Assembly (NCBI GenBank): GCA_037113605.1
Contig: CM073734.1
Span: forward strand, 15,255,924 to 15,319,923
Direction of reading: 5' to 3'
Source: Calophaca sinica
Taxonomy: Eukaryota > Streptophyta > Magnoliopsida > Fabales > Fabaceae
Length of the DNA stretch: 64,000 bases
This document shows positions 23,006 through 34,943 of the stretch, one piece after another (position 1 is the stretch's first letter; every line of letters begins with the position of its first letter). The notes beneath the pieces were generated by a model. The model did no database searches. It saw only the letters and a program-made list of their open reading frames with translations, and was not told the origin of the DNA. Made by a program: the position numbers and the translations under genes.

Positions 23006-23672
23006 ACATCTTTTGCGTTCCATGTCGCCTTTTTTACTTTTCTGCGTAAATGAGGAAATAAAGAGCATATTTTATTTAATAAGGAACAAACTCACAATAT
23101 TTTATACCCAAAATACCCCAATAATTTAGACAAATTTGTGTATCAACAGTACGGACGCAGAACACCATTTCCACATGTTTGTGTCTTGCGCTAAGAGCAA
23201 GGATTTATGGGCCAGGGAGGATCTCTGGCATCCCGTCGAACTAAGGCTACAAACCATAAAGGATTTTGGAGAACTAGTTTAGGAGGTTCCCAGACTTGTA
23301 GATAGATCGAGGAGACAACATTGGTGCATGCTCTTATGGAGCTTATGGAGGAGTCGAAACCTCCTTTTCTGAGAGCAAATATTGCTTAAAAGACAAGTGC
23401 GCCTTATCATAATTCGTAAAAAGTGGAACTATTTAAGTCCCGAATGTCGATCTCATGAGGAAAATGCAATTACTATACTAGAAGAGTTATTAATTATCTA
23501 ACCGAGTCAATATTAGGTGTTTGTGAGCGTGGTGCAAACAAAGAGAAGCAATTAACAGAGATCAAGAGTGAGAAGTATAGGGCCACAGTTTCACTTGTTC
23601 TTTCGATTCCCCTAATCCTGGTTTTAATTCAATTCCTTTATTACACTCCGATTGTTAATCTCCAACTAATAT
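23006..23672. other. No recognisable feature
   Basis: No credible gene, repeat end or structured element found; likely decayed repeat sequence. Confidence 0.4.
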
Positions 23673-24812
23673 TGTTAGCTCGTTTGGTCATTCGCGACAA
23701 ATATTCTTCTTCCTATGATAAACCCCTTGTTTGGTCATTCAAAAGATTTTAATCCAAGAAAAAACATAAAGATTAAAGGAGTTGCAAGTGATTGAAAGAC
23801 TACAACTAGTGTTTGGTTACTCACAATTATTAGTCATGTTTATTTTATAGATCCACTAATTAATTGATGTTTGGTCAAGACCAATTAATTAATTAAATAA
23901 TTATTAGTATGGAAAGGTTAGCAACTCCTAGCACGTAATTAAGCGCAACAAAATAAATCCAATCAGCAAAATAATAACAGAATCAAATCAAAACTAGTTT
24001 TTGTAAACTAAAACATAGTAATAAGGGTTCCTACTAAAATAAGATCCACCTCGGACCCTAGAAGAGAGTTTATATACTCAAGTTCATAAAGAAAATAAAA
24101 ACATAAACAGGGATCATACTTACAGAATAGGATAAAAACCAAGTTGGAAGACCTCCTCCTTTGCTCTGAACCCTGGCCTCCACTTCAAGCTCTCAAAACT
24201 GGTCATGACATCTCTCTTGCAGCAAAACGGTCCTCAAAACAAAGCTTTGCACGCCTATTTATTGTTATTGGCAAAAACAGACAAACTAACACATGCACCA
24301 TGGTTCCGTAGCTCGACCATGCATACCCTTTAAACATGGGTGTGAACATTTGAGCCAGACATAATTGGAAGCGAGACACAAGTCTTGTTGCTCGGGTGTG
24401 CTCATTGAGCCAGGCCTGACTGATGGTGGACTCCATATGCACGAACGTGCTTACCTATGCATGGCCGTACTTCTGGCTTCGTTGCTAATTTTTGTGATGT
24501 TAGGGTTATGCACGACCGTGCTTATCTCTTGCAAGGCTGTGCTTATCTCTAAAAGCTCCAAAACGCTCCATTTAAACCCCAAAGCTCGTCTTTTCAACTA
24601 TTTTCACATTTTCTGCACAAAAGAGAGCAATTTAGCCAATCCCATATCAATTAATTTAACTACGCTTTCAGTATGGCCTAAAAATACCCATGTAAAATGC
24701 ATTATTTTGGGGTTTATTAGCCAGTTAAAGAGACTGTGGCACAAATCATCTCTTGTGCAACGATTGTCCTTCATCAATGAGAGTGTTTGAAAGTGCTATC
24801 CAGGCCACAACA
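23673..24812 (-). mobile_element. Probable LTR (gypsy-like), minus orientation
   Basis: Minus strand from 24812 starts TGTTGTGGCCTGGATAG and is preceded by a purine tract (CTCTGGGGGGTCATTT, 24813-24828) as expected for a PPT next to a 3' LTR. The other end is placed at TGTTAGCTCG (23673) with low certainty. It contains near-palindromes such as GCACGACCGTGC (24510-24521) and GCACGAACGTGC. No partner LTR seen. Confidence 0.4.
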
Positions 24813-24921
24813 AAATGACCCCCCAGAGATGATTGTGACCAACAAGTAGCGGCTTCCAACAGTCATTTTTAAATGCAATTTAGATGCTTTGTTTAAGCAT
24901 CCAAAACGTATTGAGTATTAG

Positions 24922-25183
24922 TGTAACGCCCTAGCTCTAATTAGAGCATTACTTAGGAAACTTATAATTAATCAAGTAGAGATAAATCCAAAATTTCCCA
25001 AATAACATAATAAAATGGGAAAAACTAAGGCCTTTTAAACGAAATTCTTTAACTTAAAAGAATACGCATTTTCAAAAATACATTAATTTACAAGTATCTC
25101 CCATAAGTGTTTTCAACAATAAGAAAATAAAAGACTCAAAAAGGACTACCACTCTATTAGTGTATTGTCGTTTGCGCCTTTGA
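24922..25183 (-). mobile_element. Chromovirus-type LTR end fragment
   Basis: Begins TGTAACGCCCTAGCTC, like the plus-strand start of the Tekay LTRs (TGTAACGCCCC), then runs AT-rich until the RTE LINE tail. The family looks different from the element at 3654. It is truncated by the LINE. Confidence 0.4.
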
Positions 25184-25383
25184 CCAACAACAACAACAAC
25201 ATAGCCTTTTCCCACTAGGTGGTGTCGGCTACATGGATCAAACGACGTCATAGTGGTCTATCATGAATCATATCAATAGTGAAGCCATTCACTTAAAAGT
25301 CCTTCTTGAAAGTTTCACTTATAGTTTTTCGTGGTCTTCCTCTTCCTCTAGCAACTGGGTTAACCTCCATCTGATCAACTCTC

Positions 25384-26006
25384 TGATAAGTTAGAATTTA
25401 TCTATTTTTTACCTTGATTTAATAGGTTTTATTAGTGGTTTATCTTTATTTATGTTTTATTTTTATTACCTTTTGGTTTATATTTTGATTTGTAGGAAAA
25501 GGAGTTAAAGAGTTGATGAATTTGATGCAAAAAGAGAGGATTACGGCCCCCCAGTGTTGAAGAACATGGCCATAATTCGTGGGAAGCAGTTGGAAGGTCA
25601 AGTGAAGAAACAGAGAGGATTACGACCCCCAGTGTTTTCCAATATGGCCGTAATTCGTGGTGGATGAGCTGAAAAGTCATAGTTTGAAGATTACGGCCCC
25701 CATTGTTGCGCATTACGGCCATGTTTATGGCAGAATTTTGTAACAGCTCAATTTAAGTGCTGAATCTGTTGAGCTGTTTTAGAGGGTCTTAAAGGGGATA
25801 TAATGACACTTGATTGGGGTAGAATTGGGCTATAAATTGAGGCTTTCAGGTCACAAAATTGGATCATCTTCCTTTCCATTTTTCTTAGCTAAACTTGTGT
25901 TCTTTTGTGGTTTTCTTCATGTATGTTCAAGCAACTTTTCAATGGCTTTAAGATTTGAATGAATTTCAGTTTCTATTAAAAAAAACGTGCACTTGCGGGC
26001 CTATCA
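25384..26006 (+). repeat. 5' LTR of the Athila-type element
   Basis: 623 bp, TGATAAGTTAG...GCCTATCA. It contains repeated ATTACGGCC words (25543-25725) and a TATA box. Confidence 0.93.
25831..25837 (+). promoter_or_regulatory. Putative TATA box in the Athila LTR
   Basis: GGCTATAAATTGAGGC, about 170 bp before the LTR end. The same word occurs in the 3' LTR near 34762. Position fits a U3/R promoter. Confidence 0.5.
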
Positions 26007-26012
26007 AGTTTT

Positions 26013-26030
26013 TGGCGCCATTACCGGGGA
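26013..26030 (+). other. Primer binding site, Athila type
   Basis: TGGCGCCATTACCGGGGA begins 6 bases after the 5' LTR. It matches the Athila/Tat style site (TGGCGCCGTTGCCGGGGA) with two differences. Confidence 0.8.
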
Positions 26031-26140
26031 CTTAAGTCATTGATATTGATTTTTCTCTCTATTTCGATTAGACTAAATTTTATTTTTTCTGTTTTTGTTT
26101 CTGTTATCATCTTCTTTGTTTTCTGCTGATTTTTCAGTGA

Positions 26141-29100
26141 ATGCGAAGAGTCCGAAGTGTTGGTGATCTTGTTGAACCAGTTCCTGAGATAGAAAGATTC
26201 TTCCATAGGAGAAGAAGAGAACAACGCAAGGCAAGGACTGAAACAGGAGAGTCCAGCATGGCTGAAGACACAAGGTCTTTGAAGGAGTTTGCTTCCCCTA
26301 ATACCACGGGGTTGCAATCTAGCATCACTCGCCCGACAGTGGAGGCAAACAACTTCGAGTTGAAGCCTTCTCTACTTTCCATGGTGCAGCAAAACCAATT
26401 TGGCGGTGTTCCAACGGATGATCCAAATCTCCATTTGTCTATGTTCTTGGAGTTTTGTGACACTCTAAAGATGAACGGTGTCTCTGCGGATGCCATAAGA
26501 TTGAGGCTTTTCCCTTTTTCCTTGAGGGATAGAGCAAGAGCTTGGCTACACTCACTTCCAAATGGTTCCATAACTATATGGGATCAATTGTCTCAAGTGT
26601 TCCTTTCCAACTACTTTCCTTTGAGCAAAACTGCACAATTCAGAAATCAAATAACAACTTTTGCTCAAAAGGATGGAGAGTCTCTCTATGAGGCATGGGA
26701 ACGTTTCAAGGAATTATTGAGGCTTTGTCCTCATCATGGGCTGGAAAAATGGTTAATAGTGCATACCTTTTACAATGGGCTCAATTACAACACCAGGATG
26801 ACAGTGGATGCAGCAGCAGGAGGTGCTTTGATGAACAAAAACACCACAGAAGCTTATGCTCTCATTGAGGATATGGCACAAAATCACTACCAATGGTCAA
26901 GCGATCATGCTCCTCAAAAGAAAGGTGGCAGGTATGATGTTGATGCTATAGACCATTTAGCTGCTAAGGTTGATGCTTTGTTTCAAAAATTTGATAAAAT
27001 GAGTGTGAATACTGTTACTCCTAATGTTGCAACTTGTGAAATTTGTGGTGTTGTTGGTCATACTGTTGTTGAATGTCAACTTGGGAATTCTTCTAGTGGG
27101 GGGTCTAATAATGAGCAAGTTAACTTTGTTAACAATTTTAATCAAAAAGGGGATCCATTTTCTAGTACTTACAATCAAGGGTGGAGGAATCACCCAAATT
27201 TTTCCTATAAAAATCCTCCACTGAATCCCATTCCCCAAGCTACATCTAAGCCCCCTGGTTTTCAAGGACAAAGGGGTTTTAATCCTCCTCAAAAATCCAA
27301 TTTGGAAAATTTGCTGGAAAATTTTGTTTTGACTCAAAGCAAGCAAAATGAGGAGTTTAAAACTTAAAATCAAGTGGTGGGTGAGGCAATTAAGCCGTTA
27401 GCATCTAAGGTAGATTCTTTGACCACCCATAATAAGATGCTAGATACCAAAATCACCTAAATAGCCCAACATGTTAGCTCTTCCTCTAGGCCACCCGGTA
27501 CGTTTCCAGGACACTTAGAACCTAATCCTAAGGCAAATGTGAGTGCTGTCATTTTGAGGAGTGGGAAACAACTAGAGGAACCTAAGGATGGAGAAAAGAA
27601 AAAAAATGAGAGTGAGAGGAAAGAAGAGGATCAGCCGCTACCCAAGGAGGATGAAAAAAAAGGGGAAGAGGAAGAAGAAACACTCTATATTGCTCCAGCA
27701 CCATATAAGCCACCTATATCCTTTCCCCAAAGATTGGTTAAGGCTAAAAATGAGAAGCAATTTAGGAAGTTTCTGGATGTTTTGAATAAGTTGTATATAA
27801 ATGTTCCCTTCACTGAAGCTTTGTCTCAAATGCCATCATATGCTAAGTTTTTGAAAGAAATTTTGTCAAATAAAAGAAAGCTTGATGACAATGAGACAGT
27901 AGCTTTGACTGAAGAATGTAGTGCTATAATTCAAAACAAATTGCCCCAAAAGCTCAAGGATCCAGGTAGTTTTACTATTTCATGTGTTATTGGTGATATG
28001 AGTTTTGACCATGCTTTATGTGATCTTGCGGCTAGTGTTAGCCTCATGCCTTTGTCAATTTGCAAAAGGCTTGAGATGGGTGACCTGAAACCCACAAAAC
28101 TTTCTTTGCAATTAGCTGACCGGTCGGTCAAATACCCAATTGGAATATTGGAGGATGTGCCTATCAAGGTAGGTGAGTTTTTCATTCCAGCTGATTTTGT
28201 TATTTTGGAAATGGAAGAGGATGCAAAAATTCCCCTCATTCTTGGGAGACCTTTCCTTGCTACAACAGGAGCTGTTATTGATGTTAAAAATGGGAAACTT
28301 TCTTTAAATGTGGGTGATGAGAAGGTAGAATTTAATTTACCCAATGCTATGAAATGTCCTTCTGAGAATTCTTGTTGCAGGATAGATTTGATTGACCATT
28401 GTGTTAAGGAAAGTTCTCTTGGAAAATTTTCCAATGATGCATTGGAGGACTGTTTGGTAGGGAGTAGTGATCAAGGGGATGAAAATCAAGAGGTTGTTGC
28501 ATATGCAAATTTTCTGGATGCCAACCCTTTTTCTTCAAAACTCAAAGTTGAAGAACTCAAGGTTGAACCCAAGGGTGCTCGATTAGGAGAAGCTCCGCAG
28601 GTAGAACTGAAGCCTCTTCCTTCAAATCTCAGGTATGAATTTCTTGGGCCCGATTCTACATTTCCAGTCATTGTGAATGCTAATTTGAATGATAAGGAAA
28701 CTGAAAAATTGCTTGACATTCTTAGAAAGCATCAAAAAGCAATTGGGTACACTATAGATGACATTAAGGGGATTAATCCATCTATTTGTATGCATCGAAT
28801 TCTATTGGAAGATGATTATAAGCCCTCCATTGAACATCAAAGAAGGTTAAATCCTAATGTGAAAGAAGCTGTGAAAAAGGAGGTGCTTAAGTTGTTAGAT
28901 GCAGGGGTAATTTACCCTATTTCAGATAGCAAGTGGGTTAGTCCGGTTCAAGTTGTTCCTAAAAAGGGGGGTTTGACTGTTGTTAGAAATGAGAAGGATG
29001 AGCAAATAGCTACTAGGACAGTCACGGGTTGGAGGATGTGTATTGATTATAGGAAGTTGAATAAAGCAACCCGAAAGGACCATTTTCCCCTTCCCTTTAT

Positions 29101-31507
29101 AGACCAAATGTTAGAAAGGTTAGCAAAGCATTCGCATTTTTGTTACTTGGATGGTTATTCTGGATTTTTTCAAATTCCTATTCATCCTAGTGACCAGGAG
29201 AAAACTACTTTTACTTGTCCTTTTGGCACTTTTGCCTATAGGAGAATGCCTTTTGGCTTGTGCAATGCTCCTGCTACCTTTCAACGTTGTATGATGTCTA
29301 TATTCTCTGATTTCACTGAAAATATTATGGAAGTGTTCATGGATGATTTCTCTGTGTATGGTTCAACTTTTGATGATTGTTTGACTAATCTTGTCAAAGT
29401 GCTTAAAAGATGTGAACAGGTCAATCTTGTCCTTAATTGGGAGAAATGTCACTTCATGGTAAGAGAAGGAATAGTCCTTGGACATTTGGTTTCTGAACGT
29501 GGTATTGAGGTGGATAAGGCTAAAATTGAGATTATAGAAAAAATGCCTCCTCCTACTTCTGTTAAAGGAGTGCGGAGTTTCTTGGGACATGCCGGTTTTT
29601 ACCGTCGTTTTATAAAGGATTTTTCTAAAATCTCAAAGCCTTTGACTAATTTGCTCCTTAAGGATGTACCTTTTGAGTTTGATGATCTTTGTCATGAGGC
29701 ATTTTGCAGGTTAAAAGAAGCTTTAATTTCAGCTCCAATTATGCAGCCACCTGATTGGAGTCTTCCATTTGAAGTCATGTGTGATGCAAGCGATTTTGCT
29801 GTTGGTGCAGTGTTGGGGCAGAGAAAAGACAAGAAGATTCATGCAATTTACTATGCAAGCAGAACCTTGGATGAGGCTCAAATCAATTATGCCACAACAG
29901 AGAAAGAGTTGTTGGAGGTTGTGTTTGCCATTGAAAAATTCAGGCCATACTTGGTGGGATCAAAAATAATTGTTTATTCAGATCATGCAGCCATCAAGTA
30001 CCTCTTGAGCAAGAAAGATGCTAAGCCATGGTTGATTCGGTGGATACTCTTGCTTCAAGAGTTTGACATCGAAATACGAGACAAAAAGGGGACTGAGAAT
30101 GTTGTGGCTAATCACCTGTCAAGGTTGAGGCAAGAAGTTAATGAGAAGAGTGGAGATGAGCTGCCCTTTGATGATTCTTTTCCAGATGACCAGCTGTTTG
30201 CAATTTCAAAGGTGGAGGTACCATGGTATGCAGACTATGTGAATTACCTTGCATGTGGCATCCTACCCACAGAATTGAATTACCAACAAAAGAAAAAGTT
30301 CTTTTCTGATCTCAAGTTTTATTATTAGGATGAGCCCTTAGTCTTTAGGAGAGGTGTAGATGGCATTTTCAGGTGGTGTATTCCAGAAAATGAGGTTGAA
30401 AGCATCATATTCCATTGCCACTCTTCTGCATATGGAGGGCATGCTGGCTCTTCTAAAACTGCTGCAAAAATACTTCAAGCAGGCTTTTATTGGCCTACTC
30501 TCTTTAAGGATGTACAACAATTTGTGCTTCAATGTGACCGGTGCCAACACACAGGCAACATTTCAAGAAGGAATGAGATGCCTCTGAACAACATACTTGA
30601 AGTGGAAATTTTTTATGTATGGGGAGTAGATTTCATGGGACCTTTCCCATCATCTCTTGGTAACAAATATATCCTTGTGGCAGTTGATTACATGTCCAAG
30701 TGGGTTGAAGCTGTAGCTGCCCCAACAAATGATGCCAAGATAATGATCAAGCTTTTCAAAAGAACCATCTTCCCTCGGTTTGGAGTGCCAAGAGTTGTGA
30801 TTAGTGACGGTGGATCTCATTTCATTGCCAAGCAGTTTGAAGCTCTATTGAAGAAGTTTGGGGTGTCACATAAAATTGCCTTACCATATCACCCTCAAAT
30901 AAGTGGTCAAGTGGAGGTATCCAACCGAGAAATCAAAGTCATTCTAGAAAAGACGGTTTCAAAGTCAAGGAAAGATTGAGCATTGAAGCTAGATGATGCG
31001 CTTTGGGCTTACCGCACAGCCTATAAGACTCCCATCGGAATGACTCCTTTTAAATTAATCTATGGGAAGTCTTGCCATCTACTAGTAGAACTTGAGCATA
31101 AAGCCTATTGGGCCATCAAGACGCTTAATTTTGATTTGAAGGCTACTGGTGAAAGAAGAAAGCTCCAACTTAGTGAGCTTGAAGAGTTAAGATTAGATGC
31201 TTATGAGAATGCAAGAATCTACAAGGAGAGAACCAAGAGATGGCATGATAAGCATATCATTAGAAGAGAGTTCAAGGAAGGTGGCCTTGTGTTGCTTTTC
31301 AATTCTAGACTCAAGCTCTTTTCGGGCAAACTTCGGTCTAGGTGGTCCGGGCCATTCCAAGTTTGTAAAGTCTTTCCATTTGGAGCTGTGGAAGTTTGGA
31401 GTGAAGCTACAGGTGCTTTTAAGGTAAATGGACAAAGATTGAAGCATTATGCAGCTGGAGAACCAATAGAGAAGGGGATGAACTTCACCCTTCAAGCACC
31501 ACATTGA
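26141..31507 (+). pseudogene. Athila-type gag-pol polyprotein (four nonsense codons)
   Basis: One reading frame of 1,789 codons from ATG 26141 to TGA 31507 with no frameshift, interrupted only by TAA 27365, TAA 27458, TAG 30326 and TGA 30977. Gag: DPNLHLSMFLEFCD to HHGLEKWLIVHTFYNGL (26420-26790), knuckle CEICGVVGHTVVEC (27034-27075). Protease: ALCDLAASVSLMPL (Gly of the DLGAS motif replaced by Ala). RT: WRMCIDYRKLNK, MPFGLCNAPATFQR, catalytic FMDDFSVYG (29337-29363). RNase H: CDASDFAVGAVLGQ, YSDHAAIKYLL. Integrase: CDRCQHTGN, VDFMGPFP, ISDGGSHF, GQVEVSNREIK, with the three acidic residues in place. It would supply capsid, protease, RT, RNase H and integrase. Confidence 0.93.
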
Positions 31508-32215
31508 GCAAAAAGAAAAGGGGTCGAGCTAATGACCATAAACAAGCGCTTCATGGGAGGAAACCCAAGTTTTTAATTTGTTTCTTTTGTTTCTTTTAAT
31601 TTTCTTTGTAGGTAGGTGTTGGGTGTGGAAGAATTTGGAGTTTGGTAGTTAAAAAGAAAAATCTGTGGAAAATATGGCCTGGCAGTGTTCTTCATTATGG
31701 CCATAATTTGGCCAAACCGTGTGGCCAAGAAATCTCTCAGAATGAATTACGGCCCCCCCAGTAATAATAATTACAGTCGTAATACTCCCAGAGAAAAAAA
31801 ATTTGAAAATATTTGAGCAGGCCCTTAGTTACGTCTAGGCCGTAATGTCAATTACGGCCTAATTCGGGCAGCGCTTTTTAAGAAAAGGGAAAGTGGGAGA
31901 AACAGAGCGAATTACGGCCTGGCCATAATTCTCGTTACGGCCGTAATTCGGCCTCTGTGTGTTTTAAAACCCAAAATCCCTAATTTTTTTTCCTTCCTTT
32001 CCCACCCGCCTCCTCCTTCTTCTTCCCCCATTTCTTCTTCTTCCCCACTCCCCCAATCTCTCTTAATCTCCCAAATCCTTCCCTCCTTTCACCATTTTTA
32101 CTAAACCCATTCTAATTCGTTCATCTTCTTTCAATTTCTCCCAAATATTTCTGCATTTCTTCATTGTTTTTAGCAGGTGCGAATTCTTTTGAGGAATCTT
32201 CCTTTCTCTTCAACA
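31508..32215 (+). other. Non-coding spacer between pol and the second ORF
   Basis: No gene. 31660-31950 carries about seven near-palindromic TTACGGCC/GGCCGTAAT words like those in the LTRs. 31980-32110 is a C/T-rich leader (TCCTTCTTCTTCCCCC-type) preceding the second ORF, perhaps a promoter leader or splice acceptor region. Confidence 0.5.
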
Positions 32216-33408
32216 ATGGCTTCAAAAAGGGCAAGAACAAGCAAGGGTTCAACTTCCAGAGGTGGGTCTACCCAAAATCCTAGAAGAACCAGAGGTAATC
32301 CTGTTCCTAATCCCTATGGTATTGAATTTAGAGATAATGAACAAAGGGATAGGTACAATATGCTTGTTAAGAGGAAGATTTTGGCAACTAGGTATGTTGA
32401 TGATAGTGCATTACAAACCCTAGGATTGCTTGATGATGTTAGATGGATATTTGATAGGGTGGGATGGAATTATTTTATGTCTTTGAAATCTCCCACTTAT
32501 GTGAAGTTAACTTTGGAATTTTTGATTTCTATTGAAACCCAAGTCATTACAGGAAGAGAGTGTGAGAAGGGTAGGATAGCATTTAGGCTGTTTAATAATG
32601 GGCATGTTTTGACCCTGTCTGAGTTTAATGTTGTGTACCATTTGCCTGAGGGGGGTGCTAGGAGGTTGTCAAAAGATTTCAATAATGATTATTTTTGGAC
32701 TGAAATCTCTGGTAAAATGACTTATCAGGCTGCTCTAGCTAAGGCTTCTAACATTCATAACCCATGTTTCAAATATGTCCAAAGGTTAATGGCAAATACA
32801 TTGTTTGGTAGGGGGAAAGTGAGGGAGTGGCTAGGCAAACTGAGCTTTTCTTTTTATGGGCAATGATAGAAAATTTTGATGTTGATACTGGTGCTTATTT
32901 GGCAAGGTAATTTGACCGTGTTGCTAAAGCTAGCAAGGGGGACATTGTCATTGGTGGATTAATCACCCCTATAGCAATTGCACTTAATTATGCTAATCAA
33001 ATCAGTGAGCTAGCTGAATTGCAGGGAAACACCAGAATTGATTTGGAAACTTGTCTAGCAATAAAAATGATTACCAAGCTGAATGATGTTTATCATTTGA
33101 TACTCCCGGATGGTTCAACAATGGCATTGCCAAATCCAGTCAGAACCACTGTGAGGAATAGAGCCAATTGGAAGTTTGTGGGAGTCATTGATGAACCGGA
33201 AGAGCCATACTTGCAACTTCCTCCTCCTTCAGAGCATGACAGTCCATCTTCATCTCGTCATCATGAGAATCCTGACTTGAATGCTAGGATGGCAGCCATG
33301 GAGGAAGCACAGCAAAGGCAAGGTCATGTTTTGGACAGTATGAATACCATGATGTCAGCTATGTATGGTTGGCATATTTCTCAAGGCCATTTTCCTCCGC
33401 TGCCATAA
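32216..33408 (+). pseudogene. Athila post-pol ORF (ATHILA ORF-1-like), frameshifted
   Basis: Starts at ATG 32216 (MASKRARTSKGS; an upstream in-frame ATG at 32177 is less likely given the C/T leader). Basic N-terminus, then FRDNEQRDRYNMLVKRK, RYVDDSALQTLGL and TYVKLTLEFLISIE, wording typical of the Athila ORF/plant transposon protein family that sits in the env position. A one-base shift near 32850 and a TAA near 32909 break it; it resumes as GNTRIDLETCLAIKM and ends at 33408 with a Pro/Ser-rich tail and a short helical MAAMEEAQQRQG segment. I see no signal peptide or membrane segment. Function in the family is unsettled. Confidence 0.75.
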
Positions 33409-34312
33409 CTTGAGCTGTGAAAGAAGAGGAGAGAAGAGGCACTACTGATGGTGACCTTAAGACTAGGGGAGTATTGTTTTTCTTTCTCTTATTTTATTTT
33501 GTTTCGTTTCTTTATTTTGTTTTTGCATATGCTTGTGTCTGTTTTCTGACTTTTATCATTCTTCCCATGTGAGATCCTTGTTGTGAAAATTGTCTTGAAT
33601 TGGCCTCTTTGGAAATCCTTGTTTTTGTGGCACTACTTGGTTAATTAATTAGTATTCAATGAGCACAGTTGTGAATGTTGAAAGCTTTACTGCTTGTTGG
33701 GGCCACACACACACAACTTAGATGAGTTTTGGCATTAGGATAATTGGGAAGAACCTTGCTTTGATATCTAATTATTGGTTCCCTTGGTGACACTCACTGC
33801 ATATTGGTTACTGGAGAAATGTCTGTGTTGAGCTATTAAAAAAAAAGAGAGTGGGGTTAGTTAAAAAGAAAAGAATAAATGCTGGAAAAAAAAAGAATAG
33901 AAAAATTAGCTCAACACCCCTTTGAGGTCATAGGTTACTAGGGAAATACTCTTTGTACCCTTTTAAGACTGATTGGCTACTGGGAAACAAAGGCACTCCT
34001 TTGAGACCAAGTGTGGCAATTGCTTTGTTTGCATATGAGTGGAGGACCCAAGCAAAAGTGTTGGGAATCTAAGCTTAAAAATGAAAATATCAGAATAATA
34101 ATTTAGGTCTCACTCAATGTTCTGATGCCTTGAACCATCTGATAATGCTATGCACTAGGTTCCAATAAGTGGTGTGTTGAAATTGTGCAAATTGTGTCAT
34201 TGGATATCATCAAAGAACTTTGATATGGTGTGGTTGAAACAAGGCATTTCCAAGTCTGGCCATTTGTTGGGATTTGCTTGAGGACAAGCAAAGATCTAAG
34301 CATGGGGGAGTT
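33409..34312 (+). other. 3' untranslated region and polypurine tract
   Basis: No gene. Ends in AGCATGGGGGAGTT (34299-34312), the PPT directly before the 3' LTR. Confidence 0.75.
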
Positions 34313-34938
34313 TGATAAGTTAGAATTTATCTAGTTTTTTACCTTGCTTTAATAGGTTTTATTAGTGGTTTATCTTTATTTATATTTTATTTTTATTACC
34401 TTTTGGTTTATATTTTGATTTGTAGGAAAAGGAGTTGAAGAGTTGATGAATTTGATGCAAAAAGAGAGGATTATGGCCCCCTAGTGTTGAAAAACATGGC
34501 CATAATTCGTGGGAAGCAGTTAGAAGGTCAAGTGAAGAAACAGAGAGGATTACAGCCCCCAGTGTTTTCCATTATAGTCGTAATTCGTGGTGGATGAGCT
34601 GAAAAGTCACAGTTTGAAGATTACGGCCCCCCAGTGTTGCGTATTACGGCCATGTTTATGGCAGAATTTTGTAACAGCTCAATTTAAGTGTTGAATCTAT
34701 TGAGCTATTTTAGAGGGTCTTAAAGGGGATATAATGACACTTGATTAGGGTAGAATTGGGCTATAAATTGAGGCTTTCAGGGCACGAAATTGGATCATCT
34801 TCCTCTCCATTTTCCTTAGCTAAACTTGTGTTCTTTTGTGGTTTTCTTCATGTATGTTCAAGCAACTTTTCTATGGCTTTAAGCTTTGAATGAATTTCAG
34901 TTTCTATTAAAAAAAAACGTGCACTTGCGGGCCTATCA
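34313..34938 (+). repeat. 3' LTR of the Athila-type element
   Basis: 626 bp, TGATAAGTTAG...GCCTATCA, differing from the 5' LTR at scattered positions, many of them G/A or C/T changes inside the ACGGCC words. Confidence 0.93.
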
Positions 34939-34943
34939 CTCTC

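Larger units (their letters stand above)
25384..34938 (+). mobile_element. Ty3/gypsy Athila-type retrotransposon, full length
   Basis: Complete 9,555 bp element: LTR 25384-26006, PBS, gag-pol frame 26141-31507, a second ORF 32216-33408, PPT and LTR 34313-34938. Flanked by the TSD CTCTC (25379-25383 and 34939-34943) inside the RTE LINE. The Athila assignment rests on the TGGCGCC...CCGGGGA primer site, single gag-pol frame, pol wording and the post-pol ORF. Confidence 0.94.

Noticed and set aside
24365..24790. 141-codon open frame on the plus strand
   Set aside because: Lies within an LTR-like sequence, no domain, composition explained by the repeated CACGACCGTGC-type words.
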